Shown in pieces: positions 1-10,200 of a stretch of DNA of 34,991 nucleotides. Both the position numbers and the translations under genes were made by a program. Every line of letters begins with the position of its first letter. Position 1 is the stretch's first letter. Under the pieces are notes generated by a model. That model had not been told where the DNA came from. It did not search any database and was given only the letters and a program-made list of their open reading frames with translations. The stretch comes from Priapulus caudatus (lineage: Eukaryota; Priapulida; Priapulimorpha; Priapulimorphida; Priapulidae): NCBI RefSeq assembly GCF_000485595.1, contig NW_014578230.1, positions 1-34,991 on the forward strand, given 5' to 3'.

Positions 1-62
1 GAGCAAGAAACTAGGTTTTGTGAGCACGAAACCTGGTTTCGTGCGAGGAACCGTGGTTTCTC
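1..62. repeat. Array of three short near-palindromes
   Basis: Three consecutive units of about 20 bases each pair GAAAC/GGTTTC-like halves: positions 1-22, 22-43 and 43-62. The central unit (CACGAAACC...GGTTTCGTG) is a perfect hairpin. The array may be the end of an element cut by the window edge. Confidence 0.6.
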
Positions 63-115
63 GAATTATGATACAAATGGCTTGCCATACACGCGCACTC
101 ACGCATGCACACACA

Positions 116-604
116 CTATAGCTCAGCCAGGTGGCTGGCTGTTATCAAGCCCATGTTTGTCCGCTTCTCCGCCTTCATCATATTGTTGCTGATTACGCAT
201 GCGCACCTCACGCGTCGCATCACGAAGGATCGAATATGATTGATGGAATCTTTCCAAGGTTTGTGCAATGTCCTCACCATAGGTTTTTTTTTAAATCCTG
301 GGCAGTAACAAGTTGTCCAATGGAAGGGTGGGTTTTCTCCCATAAAGCAGGTAGAAGGGCGAGTGTTGCGAAGAACTACGCATGCTAACACGAAATCCAG
401 AACTTGTAATTTATCAATTAATAAATTATCATCAATACAGTTAACAATAAACACAATACCGGCTATACAAGTGACGATCAAACAATGCAAAAATGAACCA
501 AAGCACTGTGAACAGGTTTTCTTACGTATGCAGCGGTGCCTGGCTTGTCTAGGTGCGTGATGTCTACACACCTCAGGTTGACTCATGCTTTTACTCAGAA
601 ACAC
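116..604 (-). CDS. Unrecognised ORF, 162 codons, possible protein fragment
   Basis: The longest open frame in the first 9 kb. It holds a His/Cys/Arg-rich start, one hydrophobic run (CLIVTCIAGIVFIVN) and no domain I recognise. The complementary strand is also partly open, and no splice context or homology supports it, so it may be chance or an old transposon fragment. Confidence 0.12.
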   Translation of the reverse strand: MFLSKSMSQPEVCRHHAPRQARHRCIRKKTCSQCFGSFLHCLIVTCIAGIVFIVNCIDDNLLIDKLQVLDFVLACVVLRNTRPSTCFMGENPPFHWTTCYCPGFKKKPMVRTLHKPWKDSINHIRSFVMRRVRCACVISNNMMKAEKRTNMGLITASHLAEL

Positions 605-1020
605 CGCTATATTTATACAAAAATCTGTGTGCCGTGACTTATCTTGCGCAATGAGCTAGGTCGCGCATTTTTGGACTCGATGGACTTAGGGCGAAGTGGT
701 GATAACTGTCATTTTATGTTTTTTTAAATCTTTTGCATACATTTGTATGTATTTATATTACCGAAGATTGCATAGATACTTAGGAAACCTGCGTTTTATT
801 TAGACTGTTGAACTGTAGTTAAACTTGTAAGAAACGTCACCTAGGTTTTTAATTGTCTAAAGGACTCGATGGCATACAAAGTTAGATCTTAAAATAGTCG
901 TAACATTTCTCCAAGTTAACATAAAAATTATAATAGCCGGAAGGGTCCGTCATTATACATGTAAGATAAGTATTACTGTGTGTAATATAAGTATGTGCTG
1001 TAAGTATCACTGCGTATAAA
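605..1020. other. AT-rich sequence, nothing recognised
   Basis: No ORF of note, no inverted repeat and no splice-flanked exon were seen. Confidence 0.5.
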
Positions 1021-1022
1021 TA

Positions 1023-1206
1023 ATGGGAGAGCAGGGGAATCAAAAAGCGAGAGGACGGGAATCAAAAAGCGAGAGCAGGAGAATCAAAAAGCGAGAGAGG
1101 GGAATCAAAAAGGGAGAGGAGGGAAATCAAAAAGAGAGAGGAGGGGAATCAAAAAGGGAGAGCAGGGGAATCAAAAAGGGAGAGAAGGGGAATCAAAAAG
1201 GGAGAG
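1023..1206. repeat. Purine-rich tandem repeat, about 22-base unit, 8-9 copies
   Basis: Units follow the pattern GGGGAATCAAAAAGGGAGAG with small changes (AAGCGAGAG, AGGAGG, ACGGG). Nearly all bases are purines on the + strand. The array stops at the only ambiguous base of the window (N at 1207), which suggests its true length was not resolved in the assembly. An ORF across it is low-complexity. Confidence 0.9.
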
Positions 1207-1543
1207 NAATGCACGGAGTTTTTAATTTTCAGTGATTTCTCAAGTAAACAGTGTACTATGTGATCCAAAGTATTCTACATTTGTTTAGAAATGTCAAGCG
1301 ATTTTCGTTAGAGCTGTATATTCGAACTAGCCCAATTCTCCTAGCTTCGAATCACTGAGCGAACAAACTCGCAATCGACACTTAGAAAATATCAGACGGC
1401 TGCCGGTACAAAACTGTAAGTCATGACGTCACCACTGTGACCAGAGCCAGCATGTCAGGCAACACAGGAGCCGAAGTTAGCCGAATGCTATGCGCATTGG
1501 TAATGCGTACGTCACAGGTCAACAGAAATGGCACTGGAAATAT

Positions 1544-1804
1544 CGCCGCTCGTCTCTTCGAAATTTTGTAACAGGTTATATTAGTTTAATCGCTGTGGCT
1601 ATATGCCCGGCAGCTGGGCACGGTCTTCGATTTTCTAAATGCCCGGTAGTTTTGAATTTTCAGCGTTATCTTAAGTAAACAAGGGTTAGGGTTAGGAACT
1701 GCCAGGCATTTAGGAAATCGAAGACCGTGCCCAGCTGCCGGGCATATAGCCACAGTGATTAAACTAATATAACCTGGTACAAAATTTCGAAGAGACGAGC
1801 GGCG
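1544..1804. mobile_element. Inverted-repeat element with telomere-like centre
   Basis: Arms 1544-1653 and 1697-1804 are near-perfect inverted copies (outer end CGCCGCTCGTCTCTTCG). The spacer holds AGGGTTAGGGTTAGG (1682-1696). The spacer sequence AATTTTCAG...AAGTAAACA at 1652-1680 is also found, diverged, at 1221-1252 next to the tandem repeat, so the two regions share ancestry. No transposase. Confidence 0.8.
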
Positions 1805-2254
1805 TTGTAACCCTACTCTTGTTGTGTTACATTATTGTATCTAACTGTTTACTCGCATACCCTTTTTTCCAGAGTTTACCCTGGGAATTAGTTATTTAGC
1901 CGGCAAGTCAATTCGTTGCGCAAATGTTGAGTTGAGGAACTTCGAGCTCATGATGTGTGCCTCGCGCACATTATTTCACAGAAAATTTTCAGTATTCCTG
2001 TCATGTCACCCCCTTTTTGAAAAGCTTGGGACGGGCCTGTGAGGTCATGATAGCAGCACTACTTATAACAAAATACATAAAAACTAAATGCTATAGACCT
2101 ATGTCTGGTTTATATAATAAATAGATTATTTTAATTTGTATTTTTTAGGCATCTTATTGCCTACAGCCACCACAGGTTAAAACATTTTTCAATATGCACT
2201 TCAACTTCAAGCCCCAATGAAATAATTTGCTGTGAAAGTGGGCAGGGCTTTAAA

Positions 2255-2765
2255 GGCATACCACACCCTAGAATTTTAGGGTATATTGTGATAGTAAGTG
2301 TATAAATGCTAGCATATACCTACACATTTCTATAATCATGTATTCCCATTTGTCATAAAACAACAGTGAGTTCCGACTGCCGACTTCCGACTATTTTTGG
2401 CTGCTGACATGACACCCCGTAATTGTGCTACCATCCTGACGAAGTTGCGCTTTTTCCGAGTTTATTTCGCATGTTACTGACCGAGGGCTAATTACAAAAG
2501 TGCAATTATATTTATACCTAGCTGCTATTTAACCGAACGATTTTTTAGGACTAATTCATCCATATTATAACTGAATGTAAAAGTTATTTATAAGATATTG
2601 CAATCCTTCTCCTCTTAAATTAATAAAAAAAGATGCACCCTCGGTCTGTAGCCTGCAGCCGAAAAGTTGCAATGCGCACCTTTGAAAGTAGATGGGCTAG
2701 TAGTGGCGCCATTGTCGTTGTAAGCAACGATATAGCCGTTAGTTTTTAAACATTAAAAAATGTTT
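2255..2765. repeat. Dispersed repeat, family E copy 1
   Basis: Aligns in the same orientation with 8165-8690. Shared blocks include TGTCATAAAACAA, GCTGACATGACA, GTGCAATTATATTTATAC, GCTATTTAACCGAACGAT, TATTGCAATCCTT and GTGGCGCCA. It is non-coding, with no terminal repeat identified. Confidence 0.8.
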
Positions 2766-3117
2766 TTTTAATCAATGTGGGTGAATTTGAGAATTCACAA
2801 AAAAAATTATTATTTTCAGACTATGTACAGATCAGTTATGAATAAGCCAGCATTTATTAAGTAGCCAATACATCATTTATTATAAAGAATTAGGATGCCT
2901 ATTAATTCACATTAGCATTTCCTGAAATTTATATGATGAAAACGTCCTCAAAATGTCACTGTCACGCGAGTCACAAAAAAGTAGAATTTTCAAGTTTGTG
3001 AAGAAAATAGAAAGGGTAGCAACAAATTCTTGAAACTGGTAATTGTTCTAGTGCTACCTCTTCAGTTTAATTGAGTATATTTTTAATTATTCTTTAATCC
3101 TGTAAGAAAAAACTACC

Positions 3118-3614
3118 TTAAAGCCGCACTATGCGCATCAAAACGCTAATTTCTCCAGTACTAGACTAGCAAATACTTCGTGTCATGCATAATCACACTA
3201 CCTTATGGCAAAATAAACTAGTTCCTCCCATTTCACTGCGCGTTTGTTTAAAACCCACAAGAAAGAGGTGCGAAATCTGGTAATCTGGCGCCAACGCCGA
3301 CTTGTTTGCCAAACAATTTAGCCTCGAAGCGGTTAGGTGACGTCACATGTTTTTATCTTTGCTACACCCGTACCGCTGTACCGCAGCACCGCTGTGCGGT
3401 TGCTTGGCAGAGCAACGCGAAACTGTCAACAACATCGTAGAATTTGAACAACATTGGAGGTATTTTCAAATGCCTTTTATAAGACAACGCGCAGTGAAAT
3501 GGGAGGAACTAGAGTTTATTTTGTCATAAGGTAGTATGATTCTGCATGACACAAAGTATTTGCTAGTCCAGTACTGGAGAAATTAGCGTGTAGATGCGCA
3601 TAGTGCGGCTTTAA
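3118..3614. mobile_element. TTAA-flanked MITE, family A copy 1 (piggyBac-like)
   Basis: TTAA at 3118-3121 and 3611-3614 bounds long terminal inverted repeats of roughly 130 bases beginning AGCCGCACTATGCGCATC. TTAA target duplication is the piggyBac hallmark. A 60-codon ORF (3347-3529) is open in both copies. No transposase. Confidence 0.85.
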
Positions 3615-3776
3615 ATATGTCTCGCGAGTCACATCTGTGGACTGTCACGCGAGTCACGTACCTGCACTGCGCGTACCATTATGAGAGGAATTACGTCTTT
3701 TCAAACAAATATACATTTTGGGAAGTAAGCACCGACATGTAGAACTACTTTGAACATACAACCACATGAAAGTTAC

Positions 3777-4810
3777 TAATAATGAAAGTGTCAATGACAC
3801 TGTAGCTCACCTTGGGTGTGATAGAAAAGGGAGGAGGGATATATAAAGCAAAAGTTTAAAGTATATATGGGAGTACTCCCATTATATAGCATATTTCCCA
3901 TTATATACTCTTGATAATGATATATGCATAAGTTTTGATGCGAAAATAAATGTTTCAGATCTGAAAGTCTGAAATCTTAACGAGAGATGGCGCTACGCCT
4001 AAATGATCACAATTTTGGTTTTCGAATATCGCGCAAATAAAAACAATAAAATATTTCAGTCAAATTACTGTAACGAAGAATCTAAAACACCATATTACAC
4101 GTATAGATGTATGATTGTAGAGTTGTTAACCAGTTAGACAAAATAAATGTAATAGGACGTTGTCATCTCTCCCATAGGAGTAACAACTGTTCTGGGACTA
4201 GCCTTACACATTCACATACCAAAATTTAACAAAATCAAATGAATCTAGATGGCCATTTTCATTTCTAGATGGCGTGGCTCGAAAGTAGGTTGACTGGCGT
4301 GCTCCAAAATAGGACGTTCAAATCTCTCCCCTAGGACTCAGGAGTAACAACTGTATGCAATTTGAAACATGTGGGTCAAACGGTTCTTGAGTTATCGTTG
4401 ACCGTAGGCAGACACTGAAATTGCATAGTGAAATTGCTAAAATCTACCTAATTTGCATAATTAAAAAAATAATAAAAACCCATGTGATATGTTTTGGGGC
4501 CAGTTCTTATTCAGTCACATACCAAAAATGAGCAAAATCCATTGAACCTGAACTGACTTATATGGCCATTTCCATTTTTGCCAAAAAGTGGACGTGGCTC
4601 GAAAGTAGATCGACTGGCGTGCCTCAAAATAGGACGTTCAAACCTCTCTCATAGGAGTAACAACTATATATGCAATTTGAAACATGTGGGTCAAACGGTT
4701 CTTGAGTTATCGTTGACCGTAGCCAAATGTTGACGGACGGACGGACGGACGTACGACGGACGACACCCCATGTCAATAGCCCATCTTGACGATGTCAAGG
4801 CGAGCTAAAA
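3777..4810. repeat. Family D repeat copy 1, internal tandem units and GGAC run
   Basis: Begins GAAAGTGTCAATGACAC and TAGCTCACC, then holds about two units of roughly 340 bases (AGGACGTTCAAA, AACATGTGGGTCAAACGG, GAGTTATCGTTGACCGTA). It ends with (GACG)n at 4731-4750 and CAAGGCGAGCTAAAAA. The second copy is 31477-32158. The GACGGACGGAC plus GAGCTAAAA end resembles, reversed, the start of family C. Confidence 0.8.
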
Positions 4811-4821
4811 ATGAAAATAGA

Positions 4822-5152
4822 ATATCACAAACTAATCTGCGTGACTTGCGTGACGGGCTACTAACACATGTTTTGAAGTATACTTCACACTTAAAAAGTT
4901 TTCGTAGACTACTATAAGTTTGATCTGAGTTATACCTGGTGAACTAGGTACCCAATCACTCCGTACCCAATAGGTACCCCTTCATCACTCCGTACATCAT
5001 TTGCACTGCTAGAAACCTTTCTGCAAGTGAGCAACATCCTCCTATTAGGTATTTAACTCGGATCAAACTTATAGTATTCTAAAGTGTGAAGTATACTTCA
5101 AAACATGTGTTAGTAGCCCGTTACGCGAGTCCCGCAGAATAGTTTGTGATAT
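4822..5152. mobile_element. Inverted-repeat MITE
   Basis: Arms of about 100 bases (4822-4945 and 5050-5152) share ATATCACAAACTA, GGGCTACTAACACATG and GAAGTATACTTCACAC. The spacer contains duplicated ATCACTCCGTAC and GGTACC blocks. No ORF. Confidence 0.8.
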
Positions 5153-6432
5153 CTGTGAAAATATGAGTGTGGCTGCAATAACTTCAATGCTAAAATATGC
5201 ATAACTGGTGCCTTTGCTAAAATAGATACTCTCAACCTTTTGCACGGGTATTGCTCTAATGAAGATTACACGTTTATTGATGAATGAATCGAATCAATCA
5301 CTTGTTTTATTTATAGAGGAAATGTTATATATCTCTATATGCTCAAGGCAAAAAAGTTCATGAAATTTCCAGCACCTAATTATGTTACTACAAAAATTTT
5401 GAATTTTCATGTAAAAGTGGTATTTTGGATATTTCTCAATTACCAGAAAGAGTGAGGATACAAAATTTTCGCCACATGTTAAGCACAATATGTACCAAAA
5501 TAGTGCATCAGGAATTTTCTTTAAGGTTTATATTTACCGAGAAAAATATAAAAAAAACTACCTAAAATTCAAGTTGCAAGTTTGAATTTAAAATTTTTGC
5601 GAATAAAGAGACATAACTCATAAAATACGGCACTTAATAACAATCCCTGACACACTTTTTTACAGCAATATGTTATCATTAAAAGGAGTGTAAAATTAAA
5701 TTATTCCGAGTTGTAATCACAGAGAAATATCCGTTTATACGTCGACTACTAAGTCAGAAATTGGAACGGAGAAATCAGCGTTTGTCTGACGTCAGCCGCG
5801 GCTCACTCCACATGTACGCGGGCAAGCAAAACGCTCTGCCAGTTCACATGTACCGTTATATGGAGAAATGAGCATGTACACCGGTGGCACATAGTGTTAG
5901 CCATTGAATAAAGTTGAAAATGAAAAATCGGTAATTTTTTTTCTAAAACCTTGAGAGTATCTCCAAAATAATGTTGAGCGCGGCGCGGCACGCAATCTGG
6001 GCGTACCGAACCTCTGGGTTAGGAAATCGCGTTGCATGCCACTCACTACTCACTAACCAACGGCACTCGATCGGTCAGCAGTAGCAGTAGCAGCAGCTAG
6101 CGCAGGCCTGTATAATCAATATATAGGGGAGCCGACCGGGATTGTGTGATATCTTAGGCGTGTGTTTGCATAAACCAGCTATTACTGCAGCTGTGAATAT
6201 ATCTGTATATATTAAGTTTAGATAGATTTATGCTACCGCTATGTGTGTGTATAAATCAGGTTTTTCACTTGGGCTGTGAGCCTATACTACAATCAATATC
6301 ATTGATGAGGTAAACCTATATAACCACAGTGGTAAACATAGATAACATTTGAAGTACATAATATGTAATTCTGTCTGCCGTGTAGTGGTCTCTCGACTCA
6401 TCTACATAGTATGTGCATATACATATACATAT
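5153..6432. other. AT-rich spacer, one GC-richer patch
   Basis: No exon recognised. Bases 5780-6120 are richer in CpG and carry repeated CACTCACTA and GCAGTAGCAGTAGCAGCAGC blocks, so a promoter or untranslated exon is possible but unsupported. Confidence 0.3.
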
Positions 6433-6574
6433 TATGTACTCCCAATAATTAATATTATATTGTTAAATGCATATTTATGGAATATTCTCGACTACTATCA
6501 GCTGATGCCTGCCAAATTAGCCCCTCAGTCATATATATATATATATGACTAAATATACATATTTATATAGAAGA

Positions 6575-6624
<50 letters not shown>

Positions 6625-6764
6625 TCTTCTATATAAATATGTATATTTAGTCATATATATATATATGACTGAGGGGCTAATTTGGCAGGCATCAGCTGAT
6701 AGTAGTCGAGAATATTCCATAAATATGCATTTAACAATATAATATTAATTATTGGGAGTACATA
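6433..6764. mobile_element. Near-perfect 332-base AT-rich palindrome
   Basis: The left arm from TATGTACTCCC and the right arm ending GGGAGTACATA meet in an (AT)n centre near 6599. The only difference noticed is a two-base change in an (AT) run (16 against 14 bases). Long ORFs on both strands here are mirror images created by the palindrome. A diverged third arm copy follows at about 6790-6880 (GGCATCCGCTCATAG..., GTTCCATAATAATGCA). Confidence 0.9.
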
Positions 6765-6899
6765 TCCCAATAACATGTATACATGTTTGTGTGTAATAGT
6801 CACTGGCATCCGCTCATAGTATTCAAGAATGTTCCATAATAATGCAGTTGCAAGATGTGCTAATATAATACTAATATTAAATAATACGCATGACATGTT

Positions 6900-6943
6900 A
6901 TCAGGAGTGAATAATAGAGAATCTCTATTATTCACTCCTGATG
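6900..6943. repeat. Perfect short hairpin, 21-base arms
   Basis: ATCAGGAGTGAATAATAGAGA and its complement are separated by one base. It lies beside the large palindrome and just before a (CGCA)n microsatellite at 6958-6980, so it may be the end of the same element. Confidence 0.85.
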
Positions 6944-8164
6944 TTATTTATATATACGCACGCACGCACGCACGCACGCACACATAATTATCTACTAGAA
7001 GAGCACCCATAAGCTGAATAAATAGTTGTGTGTGCACTTGATATTATTCATAGCTTAATTTTAGCTAAAATTTCCATTTGTAGAATGTAGATTGACAATA
7101 TCTGACTACCTGTCACAATTGAGTAAGTACTATATGCCCGAATACAAATGTGATGGTAAGCATATACATACAACAGCTAATAATGCATGAATAATAATGT
7201 ATTATTAGCTCTTGATACGTAACATATATTGCTATGTGTAATGATTTGTCGATGTACAGCATGATCATGTAGAGTACGTACATCCTCTGATGATCGTTGG
7301 GTTGCTAAGGCCCTTATAAGATGTGTGGTTGTGCTTTGTGGGTTCTGGCAGTCATGGAACGTATGGTCATGTAAAGACTGTATAATGTCGAATCCCCAAG
7401 TACCTGATGGTATTATGTCACTAACATATCTACACAATTGATGAATTGAAAAAAAATTGCTTTAAGGATACTGTTAGGGTTGGGTGGTGATTTTTAGTCG
7501 AAATATCAATACCCACTTTATTTGATAGATCGCACCCATGGGCAGCTATGTATACGTAGAAATTATGTATACATGTAGCCTTCAGAACAGTTCCAAATCC
7601 CTGCATTAGTCAATTCTTAACACAGGCGTTAATATAACAGTGCTATATATACACAAGTGCTAATATCTCCATTGTTAGAAATGCTGAAGTTGCTGATTTT
7701 TCAAACGCTATTTCTCGAAACTCACAGCTCTGATTCCAAAATTTTTTGTTATGTTTCAATGCTAACATATCAAAGGAAAAAAGTCCTTGGAATTTTTTTT
7801 TAAATATTATATTTTATAAGTTATGGCTATTTGTTTACGAAATTGCGTTTTGAAAATCATTACAAATTTTCGTACATCTTTTCAACTTCCAGGGACTCTT
7901 TTTTAGTTCATATTATGAACAACTTATGGTTAAAAGTTTAGGTCCCAACTTTGCTGTTTCTGAGAAATAAAAAAAACATTTTTTTGTATAAATTAACATT
8001 TTTTGCCGTCACTTAATTACCGATGAATTAAAAGAAATTCTATCGAGAGTGTAGAGAGACATCTCTCTTATGTAATGGATATGAGTTTGATTGAAATTGA
8101 TGAGCAGTTATGTTGCAATGCCCTTTACAGTGTTACCCATCTGTAACCCTAAAAGTATCTTTAA
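6944..8164. other. AT-rich spacer with (CGCA)n microsatellite
   Basis: (CGCA)n lies at 6958-6980. No coding exon, inverted repeat or known repeat family was recognised in the remainder. Confidence 0.4.
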
Positions 8165-8690
8165 AGATATACTCTACTCTAGAATTTGAGAGCATATTAT
8201 GACAGTAGATGACAGTATGATAGTATGACAGTAGTGATAAATAATAGCACATACCTACAAATATATATAATTACGCATTCACGTTTGTCATAAAACAAAA
8301 TTGAATTTCGAAATTTTCATTTTTGGGCGCTGACATGACATCCACGATCGTGCTGCCACCCTGAAAAAGTTGCGCATTTGCCAATTTATTTTGCACGTTA
8401 CAGACCGAAGGCTAATCACAAAAGTGCAATTATATTTATACATAAATGCTATTTAACCGAACGATATTTATTTTATGACTAATTTATCCATATTATAACT
8501 GAAACTATATGTAGTTTATAAAATATTGCAATCCTTTTGCTCTTAAATTAATAAATAAGAAACACCCACGGTCTGTAGCCATTTGCTGAAATGTTCATTT
8601 GCGCAACTTTTCAGATAGTGCGCTTTGAGTGGCGCCACCGTCGTTGTAATCAAACTGTAGTTGTCAGTTTTAAAACATAAAAAAAAATAT
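8165..8690. repeat. Dispersed repeat, family E copy 2
   Basis: Second copy of the 2255-2765 repeat, with several small indels including a short GACAGTA-type repeat near 8200-8230. Non-coding. Confidence 0.8.
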
Positions 8691-9201
8691 ATTTCTAATG
8701 GTGATTGAACAATGAAATTTTTAATGTAGCGTAATTTTAACCTAAATCAACTGAAAATACCCCTAGAACCTAGAGTCAAGTATTCCTTTAAACAATATTG
8801 CCAGCTGAATAGGATTTTATGCTCAATTGTTTGCTATCAAGTGTACAAGTACAGTTGGTTTGACACAGTGCCATATTGAGAGTCCATTGATAAAAAAATC
8901 TTTTGGTAAAAGGTGAAAACCAAGTTCGATAGTTTTAGTCGAAGTACGCTTGTCTATCAGTGTAGTTTAGATCATTTATTACTCGAGTAATAATCTGTCA
9001 TTCTAACACAATGAAACCAGTCACTTGTCTCTAACACACTGCTAAGCTAAGCAAAAAAAGTTCATGTCTCCTTATCACAATTTACAACTGTGTGCTAAAT
9101 ATGCATTCTTGCCTCAGCTATCAAATTGTCTGAGACTTGGTTTTTGGTATACCTATATTTACAATTGATTATAGTTTGATTGGCACCATGTTGTCGTTGC
9201 A
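8691..9201. other. SLC51A: AT-rich sequence upstream of OST-alpha exon 1a
   Basis: This would include the promoter for exon 1a if the leader is short. No TATA box, initiator or binding-site cluster could be singled out. Confidence 0.25.
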
Positions 9202-9310
9202 GGTTGTAACGGCTAGGATGGACTCAACTGGTAGACTTCTTCCTGTTACGTACATCAAGAGTCTTACATTGGGCATAGAGCTCTAGGGGCCATTTTGAAG
9301 TGCCTCAAAG
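9202..9310 (+). other. Likely 5' untranslated sequence of exon 1a with short upstream ORF
   Basis: An AG at 9201-9202 after TTGTCGTTGC could be an acceptor for an untranslated leader exon. A 22-codon upstream ORF starts at 9218 (ATG GAC TCA) and stops at TAG 9284-9286, 24 bases before the exon 1a ATG. If this leader is transcribed, the upstream ORF could lower translation from 9311. No TATA box was recognised. Confidence 0.3.
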
Positions 9311-9383
9311 ATGGCACTAGTCAGCCTTAATGATAATTTAAATTGTACTCAAGAAATACCATCTGTTGAAGTGGTCTTTCATG
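9311..9383 (+). CDS. SLC51A: OST-alpha alternative first coding exon 1a
   Basis: ATG at 9311 has a strong context (A at -3, G at +4) and an in-frame TGA at 9296-9298 rules out an upstream start. Twenty-four codons begin MALVSLN, contain the glycosylation sequon N-C-T at residues 11-13, and end with one base (G) before the donor GTAAGT at 9384. That G joins AC at 13911 to make GAC (Asp25). Residues M-x-L-[VI]-[ST]-L-N and C-T-x3-P-[ST]-[VI]-x2-[VI]-[FY] match exon 1b position by position, so the two are tandem duplicates. The segment is the extracellular N-terminus ahead of helix 1. Expression not testable here. Confidence 0.8.
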
Positions 9384-10143
9384 GTAAGTAGCCAACATGA
9401 GCGCAGAGTTTTATTTAAATTATTTATTGAGTTGCATGGCATTTTAATTTACCCATTCAGATCTACCAGACCTGTGTGAATTTAAAAAAATATTTTCCAG
9501 CTTGTCAAGTACTATTGGCTGCAGTGTAAAATACGTGTTGTACACCATTCCGTAGTGTCAGGAGTGCATAAAAACATTTTTATTTACTATATTACCGATA
9601 TAATGTGAATATATGTGTAAAAGAAGAAATAGTGACACTTTGAATGTGCAAGCCCATAGTCTACAACATTTGCACCCAGGCATTATCTTTCAGCTCTATA
9701 GTGAAGCCATTTTTAGATTCTGGCCCCTGTATTATTGCCAAGGATTGAATTGAGTGTACAGATGCTGGAAGCAGGCATGATGTGATAACTATCGCAGAAT
9801 GCGTAATTAATGGCAAAATAATCGGGAACAGGTGCCAATTTTACATGATGAAGTTGCTGTCACAACGTGATCATGTGCAGAAGCATTTCCAAATAGCAGT
9901 GATGCTGTTGGCTCATAAAGCCTAGTATATTGATTGGTGGAGCATCTTGGTATTAAGACCATCAAGTGGAGATTGTAAGGCAAGATAGACCTTATGAATT
10001 CAGAGGCAGTTGACTGTGGCTGACGTGTTTCGGGCACCGGACTGGTACATCCTTTTCACACTAACTCTCTCTCTCTCTCTCACTTTCTCGCTCTCTCTCT
10101 CTGTCTCGCCCCCCTCCCCCACACACACACATACGCACACACG

Positions 10144-10200
<57 letters not shown>

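Noticed and set aside
1023-1206. CRISPR-like array
   Set aside because: Units are contiguous degenerate purine repeats without unique spacers, in animal DNA.
6529-6935. Overlapping ORFs rich in Tyr and Ile on both strands
   Set aside because: They are mirror images produced by the palindrome and the (AT)n centre.
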